In this document: piece by piece, positions 1 through 12,100 of the stretch | How positions within the stretch are numbered: the stretch's first letter is position 1 | Layout: each line of letters begins with the position of its first letter | From: Linnemannia schmuckeri | Lineage: Eukaryota; Mortierellomycota; Mortierellomycetes; Mortierellales; Mortierellaceae | NCBI GenBank assembly: GCA_029449235.1 | Contig: JANATG010000001.1 | Span: forward strand, 3,906,001 to 3,970,000 | DNA: 64,000 nt | Reading direction: 5' to 3' | Program-made: the position numbers and the translations under genes | The notes under the pieces: generated by a model | Seen by the model: only the letters and a program-made list of their open reading frames with translations | Database searches by the model: none | What the model was told of the DNA's origin: nothing

Positions 1-855
1 TGCTTTGTTCGCATCACCGCCCAGCAGAGTGCTTCCATGTTTTCGGATCACGTCAGGACTTGGGTCACCCTCCTCGTTGGCATGCTCTCGGTATTTTTTT
101 GTGTTTTTTTCTTAGATATATCGAGATGGATTATATTTTGGACGTTCACTTACAACTCGATGCATACCTGATACTAATCCTCGCATTGGCTTATTCTATG
201 CGTAATCTAGAAACACGAGAGTACAGCAAACTTGGAAGCGATTATCAATACATTGTCAGAGCTATTTGCCAAGACTGCCAAGAGACCTGATATGAAGAGC
301 GATGTCACGTCTAAATATCTGCCCGACTTTCACAACCATATATTGAATCATAAGGACAGAAAAGAGCTCCTTGTAAGATCTCCACTTATTCTATGCTTTC
401 TGTCAGGGAAATGGAGTACTTCGAGTGATATCCTCAGAGCTTCTTTCTAACTTCTTTCTAACTAACTTTGATTATCAGCCTACGATTTACAAGGCGCTCA
501 CGCAGTCCGTGACATTGTTCCCTACAACTTTCCGTTTGGCAGTGGATAGGACAGAGGCGTTGTGCGTTGCTTACATGGATGGGCGGTTCGATATGGAGCC
601 CGAGGTGACCAAGGCAGCTGCGACCTGTTTTGCGGCACTACACACTGCTGGAGGCAAGAACCCCAACCACCCTACAGAGAGAATTACACCCTCGGAGCAA
701 TGGCGTAGTAACGTTCAGGAGGTCATCAAGGCCATGCATAGATGTTTGAACGAGCTGCTCACCACCGTTGACGAAGGTACCTTTTTTTTTTTTTTGTTTC
801 TTTCATCACATTTGGGTCGTTCAGTTGATAGTCAAAATGTGCAGCTAATTTAGTC

Positions 856-899
<44 letters not shown>

Positions 900-2613
900 A
901 GTAGATAAGGCAGATCAAGCAGAGATGGCAGGCAGGAACAAGTACTTGACCGGCATGCCCGCGCCTGCCAAGGATGCAGTGGAGAGATATCCTCAGTTGT
1001 TTGCACGATTTGCCAGTCTGTCCAAGGTCTTGAACGCGTGCCTGACATGCCCAACCAAGGAGGCCGTGCATTTGCCTCTCAACAACCTCATCGCCCTTTT
1101 GACTCGCGTCTACAATACCAATGCCAAGACACCCATGTCAGATGCTCGTGGAATTGACCAGCAGGAGTACTTTATCTTAATCGCTGGTATCTCTTCCGTT
1201 CATCTGGCCGCTAACGAGGTCTTGAAGACTTTGCTAGCAACTGCACAGGATCATTTGGTCCGCCACATGTCCCACCTTGCCTCGATCGCCATCAAATCCA
1301 TCCGTCACTCGTCTGGATCCAGCAGCATCCTTCGGAGCTCGACCTACTCTGTGATCGAGTCCTTTATTCAGGCGTTCGGGATCCCATTTGTCAACATGGT
1401 CCAGGTACCCTTGATGGCTGCTCTTCTGGAGGACTTGCGCATGCCCTCTGCCCGCGTGGTTAACCCTCTCGAGATTGGTGCTGGAGGATCCAACCCCAAC
1501 AGCCGTGCCAACAATCATACCAACACCACCAAGCACAAGGGAGGCGCTGGAAAGAACCGTCGAGGCGGTAATGTTAACCACGCTAACCTTTCTGCCCTGA
1601 ACTCACTGGAGGAGGTTATCAGTGCCCAGGTGTTTACTGCCGCTTTGGACATCTTGTCCCTGGTTCTGACGACCTCGGGTCCCAACCTGTCCCCTCACGC
1701 CCGTGCCGCTGCTGACACGTTAGTCGTCACCCACCTGTTGAACAGCCAGCATCATGTTAACCCCATCGAGCAATCTGAGACACCCTTCTACACGACCATG
1801 GTTCGCGCTCAACTCTACAAGGCCCTGACGGCTTCTGTCTCGTCTCCCGGTGAGACTCAGTCGAGCTTGGTCCCTCTTAGTGTGGGAATCTTCAAGGCTG
1901 GTCTGAACGATCCCGAGAAGTTTGTAAGAGACAATTGTACAACTGCCTTGACGATCTGTGACTTGGTGATGCACAGCCACTTGCCCCCCATGCAGCGCGC
2001 TCGTACTGTTGCCAAGTCCTTAGCCAAGGGCGAGAAGCCTGTTCAGGAGGCTGGTACGACCCTCTTTGGAAATTTTGAAGTTTCTGAGGATACATCTTCT
2101 GCCACGGTTGCCTCTGACGCCGGTGCAGATGATGATGAGGAGGAGAGCGAGGAGGAGGAGAGCGAGGAAGAAGACGTGGAGATGGAGCAGCCCAACCAGG
2201 AAGTTGCTCCCTCTATCATGGCCTCCATGACAGCTTTCAAGGCTGCTGGAGCTGCCGCTCAGCCTGCCGCCACCATCACAACTACCACCACCAGTAGCAG
2301 TAAAGTCTCGGCACATGAGGAGAAAGATACTCAGACTAGTTCGAGCAGTATAGAGGCGACCAAGACGGTGTCGTCGACTTCTGCGATGGCCGCTATCACA
2401 GACAAGGCGACATCGACAAAAACTACAACGACCACTACCAAGACGACGACTCTTTTGGCCAAGACCTCTTCCGTCTCTGCTGCAGCATCGGCATCGGCAC
2501 CAGCGCCTGTTCCAACCGTGACAGCAGGAGCGGCAGACGACCTTGACGATGATGAGATCCCGGAGATTAATATGGATGACGATGATGACGATGAGGATAT
2601 GGATAGCGATTAG
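1..2613 (+). CDS. RIX1: RIX1/PELP1-like pre-rRNA processing protein (5' end outside window)
   Basis: Four exons can be joined: <1-90, 211-372, 479-776 and 905-2613. Phases close at each join (0, 0 and 1), and stop is TAG at 2611. The protein is helical and HEAT-like, with an early WVTLL.G segment typical of the RIX1/PELP1 N-terminal domain. It ends in a disordered acidic tail, with EEESEEEESEEEDVEMEQ and a final D-rich stretch. In the known family this protein is the scaffold of the nucleolar/nucleoplasmic Rix1 (PELP1-TEX10-WDR18) complex, which acts on pre-60S particles in ITS2 removal. The tail is also rich in T, S, A and K. Intron 3 (777-904) contains a 42-nt T run just before its acceptor. 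An AATAAA at 2667 lies downstream. The assignment rests on overall architecture and is fairly firm; the start codon is not in the window. Confidence 0.8.
857..898 (+). repeat. 42-nt poly(T) tract inside RIX1 intron 3
   Basis: An uninterrupted T run fills most of the second half of the intron and ends six bases before the AG acceptor at 903-904, so it doubles as the polypyrimidine tract. Its length is likely unstable between isolates. Confidence 0.9.
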
Positions 2614-2709
2614 ACTTCACACCATACAGCATTTCCGTTCATATCTCCTTTCATACATCCGCATTCAATAAAACCAACTATATTTTAAAGTTGTTTTTAT
2701 TATTTTGTG

Positions 2710-3923
2710 CTAAGAACGCACACCACCACCACCGTTGCCTCCACTACCACTAGCAGCAGCAGCGAGGTTCCGCTTCCTATTGGCCGCAATCGCCGACGCA
2801 TGAGCGTGCGCGGCTGCCGCAAGTGCTGACGAAGACTTTTTGAGAGGGTTATTGTAGCTGCTGTTGTTGGTGGTGGACGGCATTTGTGTTTGCGAGCGGT
2901 TCAGAATAGAGATGGGGTTGTTAATGCTTGAAGAGAGATGTCTGCTGTTGTTGTTGGAAGCAGAAGAGGATAATGCTGTTGGGTTGCCGTAAAGAGTGTT
3001 GTTGAGGGTGTTCTGAGGACGAGTTGCTTCTTCCATAGCCAGGTGATAGGCGGCCCTTCGTTCCTGATGTTCCCTGTCGCGTGCCTCTTCCTATATTGTC
3101 CAATACAAAGTTGTACATGATCGTTTCAGAAATTATGATACAGGTAAATTTAAGACACAAGAAGAAATAACAACCAAAAAAGAAAAGGAGAAAGGATATT
3201 CGTACCATGGTCTGGCCCTCCCATGCAGGATCCTGCAACAGTTTCTGAGTATGCTCTGTCTGGGACAGGACACGAATCCACATATCCAGTAGCGTATTCG
3301 TTTCATCCGCCGTCTTGTAGAATGTCTATTTTTTGTTGATGTGAATATGTGTTTCAAAGAAGGTTAGTTGAATCTACCGAAAACGCGCAACTGGAATATT
3401 TTCAATGCAGTCATAACGGTTACCGAATAGACAAAAATTGTTCGTGTTGTTGGCTGCCTGGCTGACGCACCTTGAGTTTATCCCTGGCTTCAGTTATACT
3501 GGTATCAATGGCATCAAACGCCCGCACCAACCGCCTAGTCTCTTCCAGCTCTGTCAGGATCGACCCCTGTGAATACGATGACGATGGGGGTACCGCTCCT
3601 TCTCCTGCTCCCGCTCCTCCTGCGCCTACTGATGTTGACATTGCCGTCCTCTGCTGCTGTTGTTGCTGTTGTGCCTCCCATTGACGTTGTTGCTCCTGTT
3701 GGTTTTGGTGTTCGGAGAAAAACATCTCTGGAGGGTCGACATTATATCGCGCCCGCTTGACACGACTCGGTGTCCGCATACCTAAAGGAATTCCCGCACT
3801 TGTTGAGGTGGCGCTGGCATGTTCTGAGGACGATGAGGAGAGGTTATTGTTGGTCGTGGTGGCTGCAGAGGATCCATTGGTGGAGCTCTGGTATTTGAGA
3901 TAGCTCATCATCTTTCCTTCCAT
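2710..3923 (-). CDS. DUO1: DASH complex subunit Duo1
   Basis: Three exons on the minus strand, 3471-3923, 3206-3325 and 2710-3090, all joined in phase 0, give about 317 residues. The diagnostic core spans the first two introns: ELEETRRLVRAFDAIDTSI, then TLLDMWIRVLSQTEHTQKLL followed by PAWEG. This matches the Duo1 family signature (LLD.WIRILSQTEH..LL..P.W.G). DASH/Dam1 forms the ring that couples kinetochores to microtubule plus ends. The N-terminal half before the coiled coil and the C-terminal tail are low complexity (Q, S, N, A and G runs), longer than in yeast Duo1. The frame is open upstream of 3923 without an ATG as far as a stop at 4095, so a 5' exon is possible; the ATG at 3921-3923 is the first usable in-frame start. 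The gene converges with RIX1, with a 96-bp gap. Confidence 0.85.
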
Positions 3924-4345
3924 CTTTTGTTGTTGTTTACTGGTTTGGATGACGATCGGAGTGTCCTTGTATAGGATGACAGTTGAAGATGTGCTCAAAC
4001 GATATTGGGATGTTTGTTGTTGTTGTCCTGCTGCTGTCCTTGTCGGTGTCCTTATGTGTTTTGCGATTGAACAAAAGTGAAGACATGAAAAAGATCAAGT
4101 TGGTGAGCAAATAGGAAAAATGGTGTCAGGTGGCTTTGCGACGCGTCCACCTGTTACGCCACGAAAAAGGAAAAAGAAAAAAAAGTTCATTCAAAATTCC
4201 AGGCACAAGCTATTGTTGTTGTTGTTGTTGTTGTGAAAAATGCAAAAAAATGTATGTATTACTTTGTGAAAGAAAAAAGAAAATGATATGAATGGTGAAA
4301 TGGTAATGAGGAGAGAGATGAAAGGAAAATGAAAACAAAAAAGGT
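3924..4345. other. Intergenic DNA between DUO1 and RRP12
   Basis: This holds the 5' region of DUO1 and the 3' UTR of RRP12. A (TTG)7 microsatellite lies at 4213-4233 and the rest is A-rich on the plus strand. No other gene is seen. Confidence 0.7.
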
Positions 4346-7300
4346 TTAAGAACGACGGCCGGGCTTGCCAGACTTGCGCTTCTCGGACTTGCTCTTGTTG
4401 GTCAAGGAAAGACCCTCCTTGGCTCCCTTGCGCAACGATGTCAATGGGACATATGCATAGGGGTCGACACGGCCCTTCTTCTTGACATCTCCTCCTGCCT
4501 TCTTGGCCTTGAAATCCTGACCCATCAACTTGACAGGACGCTGGTCCTTGAGTCCCTTTGACCGGATAGGTCCTGCGCCGCCAGCCTGCTCCATCTCAGT
4601 ATCATCGTCTTTGCCAAGAACACCGCGCTTGTTGGTCTTGTTGAATTTGATCCTGCCACCTTGACCACGTGTGAATCCGTCCACAGACTTCAACGACTCA
4701 AGGTAGTTGTTCTCAGCTTGATCCAACTCCATAGTCTCCCCATCCACCTCCTCCTCATCATTGCCACCCTCGTTCTCGTCGTCGCTATCGTCAATGACAA
4801 GTTTACCATCGGATGAGGTCTTGAAGGCCGAGGACAAGTCCTTGAGCTTGCGAGGCGTCTGTGTGCTGGGATGCGAGGCTGTCACACGAGAGACCACGGT
4901 CCGGTCAAGGAAATCCAATGGGGTATCACCATCCTCCTTGATCCAGGCATCAGCACCCTGCTTCTTCTTGTTGGACTTCTTCTGTGCGGCCTTGCCCTCG
5001 CTGGCTCCTTCATCGTCCTCATCATCGTCACTGAGATCACTCTCACTACCATAAAGAGCATCCTCATATGCGCTTCCAAAGTTGGTCTGCATGTAGAGGG
5101 GCTTGTTCGACTTCTTGGAGGTATCCTCCTCGCCCTCGTCATCATCACCGTCCATGTCCATGCCAGAAGAGCCGTTCTTCTTGTTACGCTTGGCACGCTC
5201 ACGACGCTTCTTAATGTTGATCAACAGCTTCTTGTCGGCCTCGGGGACAAAGGCAACGACATCGTCATATCCGAACCGACGAACCAGCCGTTCGAGAATA
5301 TGACGGACCTTGACCTTAAAGTGACCCTTGTGCTCGTGCGACCAGCGGATCATACCGCTGACAATCTCCTGCAAGTGACCGCGGACAACATCGGCATCCA
5401 GACTGACGGTGGTGACCTTGATGAAACCGAGAGCAGACTTGACAATCTCGCGGTTCGAAGAGTTGACAAACAAGTGCATGGTGCCAATCATCTCCGAGAC
5501 CATCGAGGGCTCTAAATCCTTGTGGAACTCAAACAAGAGTCTCGACAGCGACGTGATAGCGGCAGAGACCATGTGAGGGGTAGTACCAGCCAATCCAGCT
5601 GTCACCATGGTAAAGTACTCGCTGATCGTGGCAGGGGTCTCAACAGCCTCGCCCTCCATATCGCCAACGCGCTCGGTCGAAATCACGCCTCCAGCCTTCA
5701 TTTTGTGACCCATAGCAACCAAAAGGGCATAAGCGACATCACGGGTCTTCTCGTTGACCTCCTTGGTGGCGACAACAACCTCGGACAAGATTGAAGGGAC
5801 AAAGTACAAATCGGCGGGCTCCAAGAGCGAGATCACCTGGCCGATCAACGACAAACGAGCACGCTTGGCGGTGGCGGTGGCAGCAGCGGTTGTATCCAAG
5901 ATGTTGCGCATAAGTTCCTCCAAGTTGGCCTTCAGGACAACGCGGCCAGTCTCAGTCTCGGCCATCGAGTTGACAATTTTATAGGCTTTCTTCTGGAGAG
6001 CGGCGTCGGCATCGTTGGCGAAAAGGGAGACAACGATAGAGTACAAGTTGGCCATACTCTGTCCATCAACGTAGGGGACCATGATATCAGCAAGATCCAT
6101 CAAGTTGTGGGAGGCAGGGGGAGCATCACCCTGTTGGACAGGGGACTGGACGGTGGTCAAGGCAGTGTTGAGCTGGACCAAAACAGCCGAGAAGGTCTCC
6201 TGCAAATCCTTAGGGGTCGAAATGCTGAGGTACATACGCATGACCTCCAGAAGGTATCCACGGAACTGAGGCAAGGTGGCCTGGAAAATGTTGAAGAAGA
6301 CCATGAGGTAAGGGCGCGAGTATTGCTGAAGGATCTCGATGTTGCGGGCGGCTTCCTCCTTGGTGATCAAGAACTCTCGCTCCAAAACTTCGTCGCTCTC
6401 TGTGCTGGCAACGATGGCCTGGTTGCGAGTGACCAAGCTGGTCAAGGCCTGGCAGAGGACAGGGCGGAGATCAGGAACAGAGTAAAGGACGTTGCTGAAG
6501 CGCTCAGCGACCTGCTTGGTGAAAGCCAACTCCATATCAACGGGCAAATCGCAGAAGCCGCTAACAAGACTCCAAACCTGACCGATCAGAGTCTCGTAGA
6601 CCTTCTTCATCATTCCGTTTTCGCGGCACTCCTGAGCCTTCTGGTTGAGACGGTCAGCCAAGGGAATCAAAGTGGTGGCAAAATACTCGAACTCGGTGTT
6701 GGTGATAGAGCTCTTGAGCAAGGGCAAGAGCCAGGCACGGCCACGCTTGCGCTCCTCTGGGTTGTCAATGTTGAGGGGAAGAGTGTCCAAGAAGGTGCGA
6801 GGTCCAACGGTGCTGATGGCGGTCGACAGAACAACGTCCAAATGGGCCTTCTGGGTGAAGGCGGGAGTAAAACGAAGCTCATCGATGATGGGGAGGAACG
6901 AGACCAACAGTGGGTTGGCGGCGTGGTTGAGACGCTCGAAAAGGGTCTTTAAAATCTCCAAGACGCCCAACCAAGAGCTCTGGTAGCGAATGTCGAATCC
7001 TCCCTTGATGGTGGCAGAGACGGTCTCGATCACGTTCCGCTTCTTCTTGCTATCGGGCTGCTGTCCACGGTTGCGCCTCAACTCCTGAACGGCAAGGTCG
7101 ATCATCTCGTCGGTGATGCAGTGGGTAATCAACTGCTTGAGGCAGTCGACGGTCGAGTTATGAACAGAGACGGGGTTGGACGAGTCTAAGTTGGGGAAGA
7201 TGACCTTAAAGAGCTGAATGATAGGAACGATAGCCTCCTGGGGGATATCTGCACCCTGGCCAGCAGTCTTCAATATATCCTGAAGTCTAGCAGACTCGAC

Positions 7301-8962
7301 AAAGCCAGCACGGACAACGTCCAACCAAAGAGGCATCAATGTGGCATCGTTGGCGTTGGGCTTGAGCTCTAAAACTGCGCTCATGACTTGGGTAACCTTA
7401 GCGAGTCTGGAAACGATCTCATCCAGGGTCTCTGCTGGGGTCTGGGTCTCCTCCTGGTGCACAACCTTGGGGGCATCTGCCGACTCCTTTGGTGAAAGCA
7501 ACGACTCGAAGACCTGGAAGGCTGAAGATGTGAGGTATGGGTTGTTGAGTTTGGGAAGATGAAGAAGGATGTCACAGAGAGGGAGAAATTGCTAATTTCA
7601 GAAAGAAAATAGGTCGATGGGCCAGGGTTAGCGCCTTTGTGAATCTTATACAGCATATTTTCCGTACTCTCTAACAAATGCAAGCAATTGGTTTATGTAC
7701 CTCGACGGGCCAGGCCTTTCCGACCATCTTGACTAGCTGAAGAGTATGCAAGATCATTTGAGTGGCGTTCTCCTTGTCCTTGGATCCAGCAGCTCCGACA
7801 ACTCCGTTCCCAGACTCCTTGAGGATCTGCAGTGTAGTCTGGACAACAACCTTCATTCCTGGGTGGACGATCATCATCAGAGGTGGGTGGGTAACAATGT
7901 TCCTGACAGCCTCCTGGGCACGCTTTCTTGGCTTGGGTCGAGAGTCGAGTGAAAGAATAAGAAGAGTCTGGAGTGCCTTCAAGGTTGTGGTGTGGTTCCA
8001 TGTAGCCGAGTCCTGTGCGATCAAAAGGTGCTCCAAGCAGGTGACTAGGGAACGCATCGAGGGTGCTGTGGGTGCTGGCTGGAGAGCAAGGATAGTTGTG
8101 AAGACGCTCAAAGTGGCCGTGTATTGGGAACGAAGAACGCTAACAGGGACACTATTGATCAGGAAACAATAAGACGATTAGTATCACGTCCGTGTAGGTG
8201 TGTAGTCGATCCCAGTAGAGCTGAAGGTAGTCCTGCCATATGGTTCTTACTTAGGGAAGACAATGGCGAGAAGGTTAAGAATGGCGGCGCGCATCTCCTC
8301 GACCTCAGGGTCGTCCTTCTGCTGATCCAAAAGGGACATCTACAAGTTCAAAAAAGAAGCAGGGGGCGTCAATTTCAATGATCTGATTCTGACTGATACA
8401 TATGCATACTGCTCAGGCCGGTTCCTTTCTTGCTGAAATGTTGGCTGCGACATATTGCTGTTTAGCCATTACCAGTGTGGCGAAGTAGGCGGTTGGTGTG
8501 ATCTCGGCTCCCTGCTCCTTCAAGGTCTATTCAACAAGAGTAATAAACAATAGACAGACATCAGGTTTAGCCTTTGCATCGAGTCGCACATAGCGGAGGA
8601 CTGACAATCGCCTTGTTTTCTGCAGTCATCTTTGAGCACCATCACTCAATTCGAAAGCGCAGTCTGTTACCTCTTCAACAGCAAGCAGCGTAGTAGCGTG
8701 CATCTGCTGGTTGGCGAGCTTGGATGACAGCTGCGTCCTGTGCAGTGGTACAAGCAGGAACGTAATAAAGAAAGGGTAACGCATAGTAAGTCAAAAGTGC
8801 TCATTATTACTTGCATATTTTCGCTCGTTTGTCGAAAGTAAGTTGATGATGCATGAGGGGAAGGTGTGTCGAAGTAAAGTACGAATGGGTATGTGTTTCT
8901 GTCGAAGGAGGAAGGAAGAGTATCGAGTGAACTTGCCTAATCTTGGCAAAATGCTCATCCAT
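4346..8962 (-). CDS. RRP12: RRP12-like ribosome biogenesis HEAT-repeat protein
   Basis: Six exons on the minus strand: 8937-8962, 8671-8737, 8473-8526, 8251-8339, 7701-8151 and 4346-7591. All phases close, giving about 1310 residues (yeast Rrp12 is about 1230). The start MDEHFAKIR, then SSKLANQQMHATTLLAVEE and TPTAYFATL, is the conserved N-terminus of the Rrp12 family. The middle (for example LPKLNNPYLTSSAFQVFESL) fits the NUC173/HEAT region. The C-terminus alternates acidic patches with lysine/arginine-rich stretches and ends in KSEKRKSGKPGRRS, a nucleolar-type basic tail. Rrp12 is a karyopherin-like factor that helps both pre-40S and pre-60S particles mature and leave the nucleus. The first intron (8738-8936) starts with GC, in the context AG|GCAAGT. 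The next gene ends only 152 bp upstream. Confidence 0.93.
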
Positions 8963-9114
8963 CGTGCCGTTGTGTGTGAGGGGTGAGGACAAAAGAGTGT
9001 GATGGATAAAAGCAACGGACAAAGCCAACTCAAAAAGAAAAAAAAAAAATAATTTGTTTATTACCAAAAGACAGTCCCATCTCTTGTCGCAGTCACTAGG
9101 TTGACTGTGGGTAT

Positions 9115-12100
9115 CTAGAACAGGTCGACAAAGACCTCTCTTATCACATTCTCATCAACGCCGAGCAGCTTAAGCTCCTCCCATCCTATGCGGGCTCGCT
9201 CTCGCAGGCTCTTGCGGTTGGCATAAATAATCTTGTCCACCTGCTGCTGCTGCGACCAATGCGCCTGCTCCTGCGGAGTAAGGTCCATCGCCGTCGAGTT
9301 GCGCGCAGACGTTCCTTGCATGGTAACATTTCGAGAAAGTCCTCCTCCTCCTGAGCGACCTGTCCGAGAGACCGGTGGTGGAAAAATGTCAACGGTGACC
9401 TTGATTAAGCTGTGGTTCCGTCGGATTCCCTCCATAATAGGGTTGCGCATCCAAGGAGCCGAAGAAGAGGAAGGCAATCCTGTGTCGTCATTGACGCCGG
9501 TAACTGCCCGCGTCATTGTTCGAGGGCTCATGCTGGGGTATTGCTGTTGTTGTTGCTGTTGCTGTCTAGAGTGCGTGGCGTTGCTTTGACCGTAATGATG
9601 ACTGGAAGAAACGTTGAACTTGGACTTCAGGGCGTCGCCGATCTTTTGAGACAATGACTGGCCATGCCCCATTGATGCGTAATGCCCCATCCGTTGGCGT
9701 TGTTGCTGCTCCTCCTGCTGGTGTAATAAATGAAAGTTCCTGTACATGTTTTCGTTCTGCTGCTGCTGTTGTTGTTCTTGGCGTTCCTGATTGTTTTGCT
9801 CCGTCGCACCGTTACCGCCTCCGCTACCACCACCTAGAAGGGACTCATCCGTTCCTCCCATCCAGAAAATGAGCAGCGATCGATTGAACGATAAGGCCTG
9901 GCCCATCAGCTGAACATCATCGGGCTGGCCACGGGACCGGATAATGTAGATCGAGTGAAGCGACTGGTTTAGAAGCAGCCCCTTTGCCACAGAACCAAAA
10001 GGCGCGCCTAGAACGGTCAAGGATCGTATCCGCTTGTTCATCTCCATTAGGTTGACCAGGGAGGATCCAAAGAGATCGACGTCCAATGGGAGAGCGAGAT
10101 TACTCTTGCCAATTGCAAAGTCCTGAACACTAGAGTTGTCACACAAAGCCTCCACAATCCAGCACATACCCTGGGACGTCATTGATGTGGGCTCCAAAAG
10201 AGTCAGAGACGAGATCATGACCCATGGTTGAACCAGAGCCTGCGCCAACAGCCACGCCGTACTGTCTCCAATCTGGGTGCTCTTGAAGTCCAACTGCCGC
10301 AAATTGGCAAAGAATCCATGCGGCAAGGGAAGGATCGTCCTGGGTGGGTGTAAATCAAGCTGCACGGGGGTTCCATCGGGAAGGGAACCGAGGGGGCTGT
10401 CAAAGACTCCTGAGCGACTCGATGGTATGACAGGCGTGGAGTCTGATCTGACCAAAAGAGCCAATGATCGGTCGGACCCTGGCATCTCGACTCTCCTCCG
10501 ATTCCTGTTTTCGGTTCCTAAAGTTCCTCCGCCTCGATTCTCGGACAATGTTTCCCGGCCGCCAAAGGTGGTGCCCCGCTTCAGTAGGCTGGCCATATCC
10601 AAAAGCGACTGCGATCCAGGGTCGACACGACGATGCCACGACATCTCCGACAACATAGATATCCTTTCTGAAACGTTGGGGAGCAAGATTCCCTTCAACA
10701 ACTCGTAGGCCGCTTCGTCATTCAGACCACCACAATGTCCCAGATCCAAGCTCTTCAGCCGCGAGGAGATTTCAGCACGACATAACGCCTCTGACAATAC
10801 CCTGAATCCATCAATGCTAATTGGGCAGCCATGCAAGTCCATTTCCTCCAGCTGGCAGAGTCCTGACTCCCGTCCTAGAGGGCCGCTCTCATTTGTGAGT
10901 TCCTGGAAACGCGAGAATGACCGTGAGAGCGCCTGAGCCGATAAGTCGCCGAATCCTGTGCAGGAAAGGCGAAGAGTCCTCATCTCGGCGCTGGCGACAT
11001 GATCTAGAATGGCAGCACACTCATCGTCTTCGAGGCCCTTGCTTCCTGAAAGGTTCAGATACACAAAGTAGAGCTGTGACTTGACGTGGGCCAGTGCTCG
11101 GAATCCCTTGACGGTGCATTCGTTATCCTCGATATCAAGATAGACCAAACATCCTGCAGACTGGATCTTCTCTTTGATGACCTGGGCCTTGAGTTCGGTT
11201 GCCGCCAGCATTGGGTCCTGTGCCTTGATTCGGATAGGGCGATGACCCGCAGTGAGAGCAGCGATATCGAGCCGATGCTGCATCATGAGCTGGTCCTGCA
11301 GTGTACTGGTGATCGAGATGCCGTCCATGCTCTTGCTGAGAGCGACTGCTGCCATGTCTCCGAAACCAGTCTGTGCCATTTTTAGACTCGCAAGCCGTGG
11401 TCCAATAGCTCGGATAACCCTGGCTGCAGCAATGTCGCTCAGTTGCTCGTTCCTCGATAGATCTAGATGGCAGATGTGGCTGTTGAAGAGTCCCTGTGCC
11501 AGAATAATGGCCGCACCCTCATCCAACTCGCTGTTGGATAGGTTCAGTGTGACAAGCGAGGTCGTCGCACGGGCTCCAATCATGATCGCCTGCATATGAA
11601 GACCAGTCGCAGGAAACGCCGGCAGGATCAATTCCTGCAAGGACGAGCACGACTTGATAAGCTGGCTGAAGGATTCACGGTCTCTAGCGTCGATTGTCAT
11701 TCCTGGTCCAAGCTCAAGTCGTCTGAGGGATGTTGCCTTGACAGCCTTGGAAGACAATCGGGAGAACATGGAGGGAAATCTCTGCAGCTCGAGCGACCGA
11801 AGTTGCCCGTGGGTGAGGAGGTGGAGGATTGGATCGTACTTTTTGTGGACGTTCATGTAGCTGGAGTGCCCTGCAAACGAACATCCGTCCAGAGAGAGAA
11901 CCGTGACAGTCGAACTGGCAAGGGCGTTGGCGAGCCTCCAGAGATCCTTCTTTCCAAACTTCCAGCCAAGCTTGAGGTGAACTTCGACCAGGGACGGGGC
12001 GACCTTGTTGACAATCCAGGAACAAAACGTCCGGGTGTTGGCTCTCGAGACCAGTGTCATTGAGACAGATCCAGTTTGTTTGTCGAAGTGGCCTCGGCGG

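Noticed and set aside
4871..5515. 214-codon open frame on the plus strand
   Set aside because: Antisense shadow of the RRP12 exon; no start context, no family resemblance.
6107..6952. 281-codon open frame on the plus strand
   Set aside because: Also antisense to the RRP12 coding exon, explained by codon bias of the real gene.
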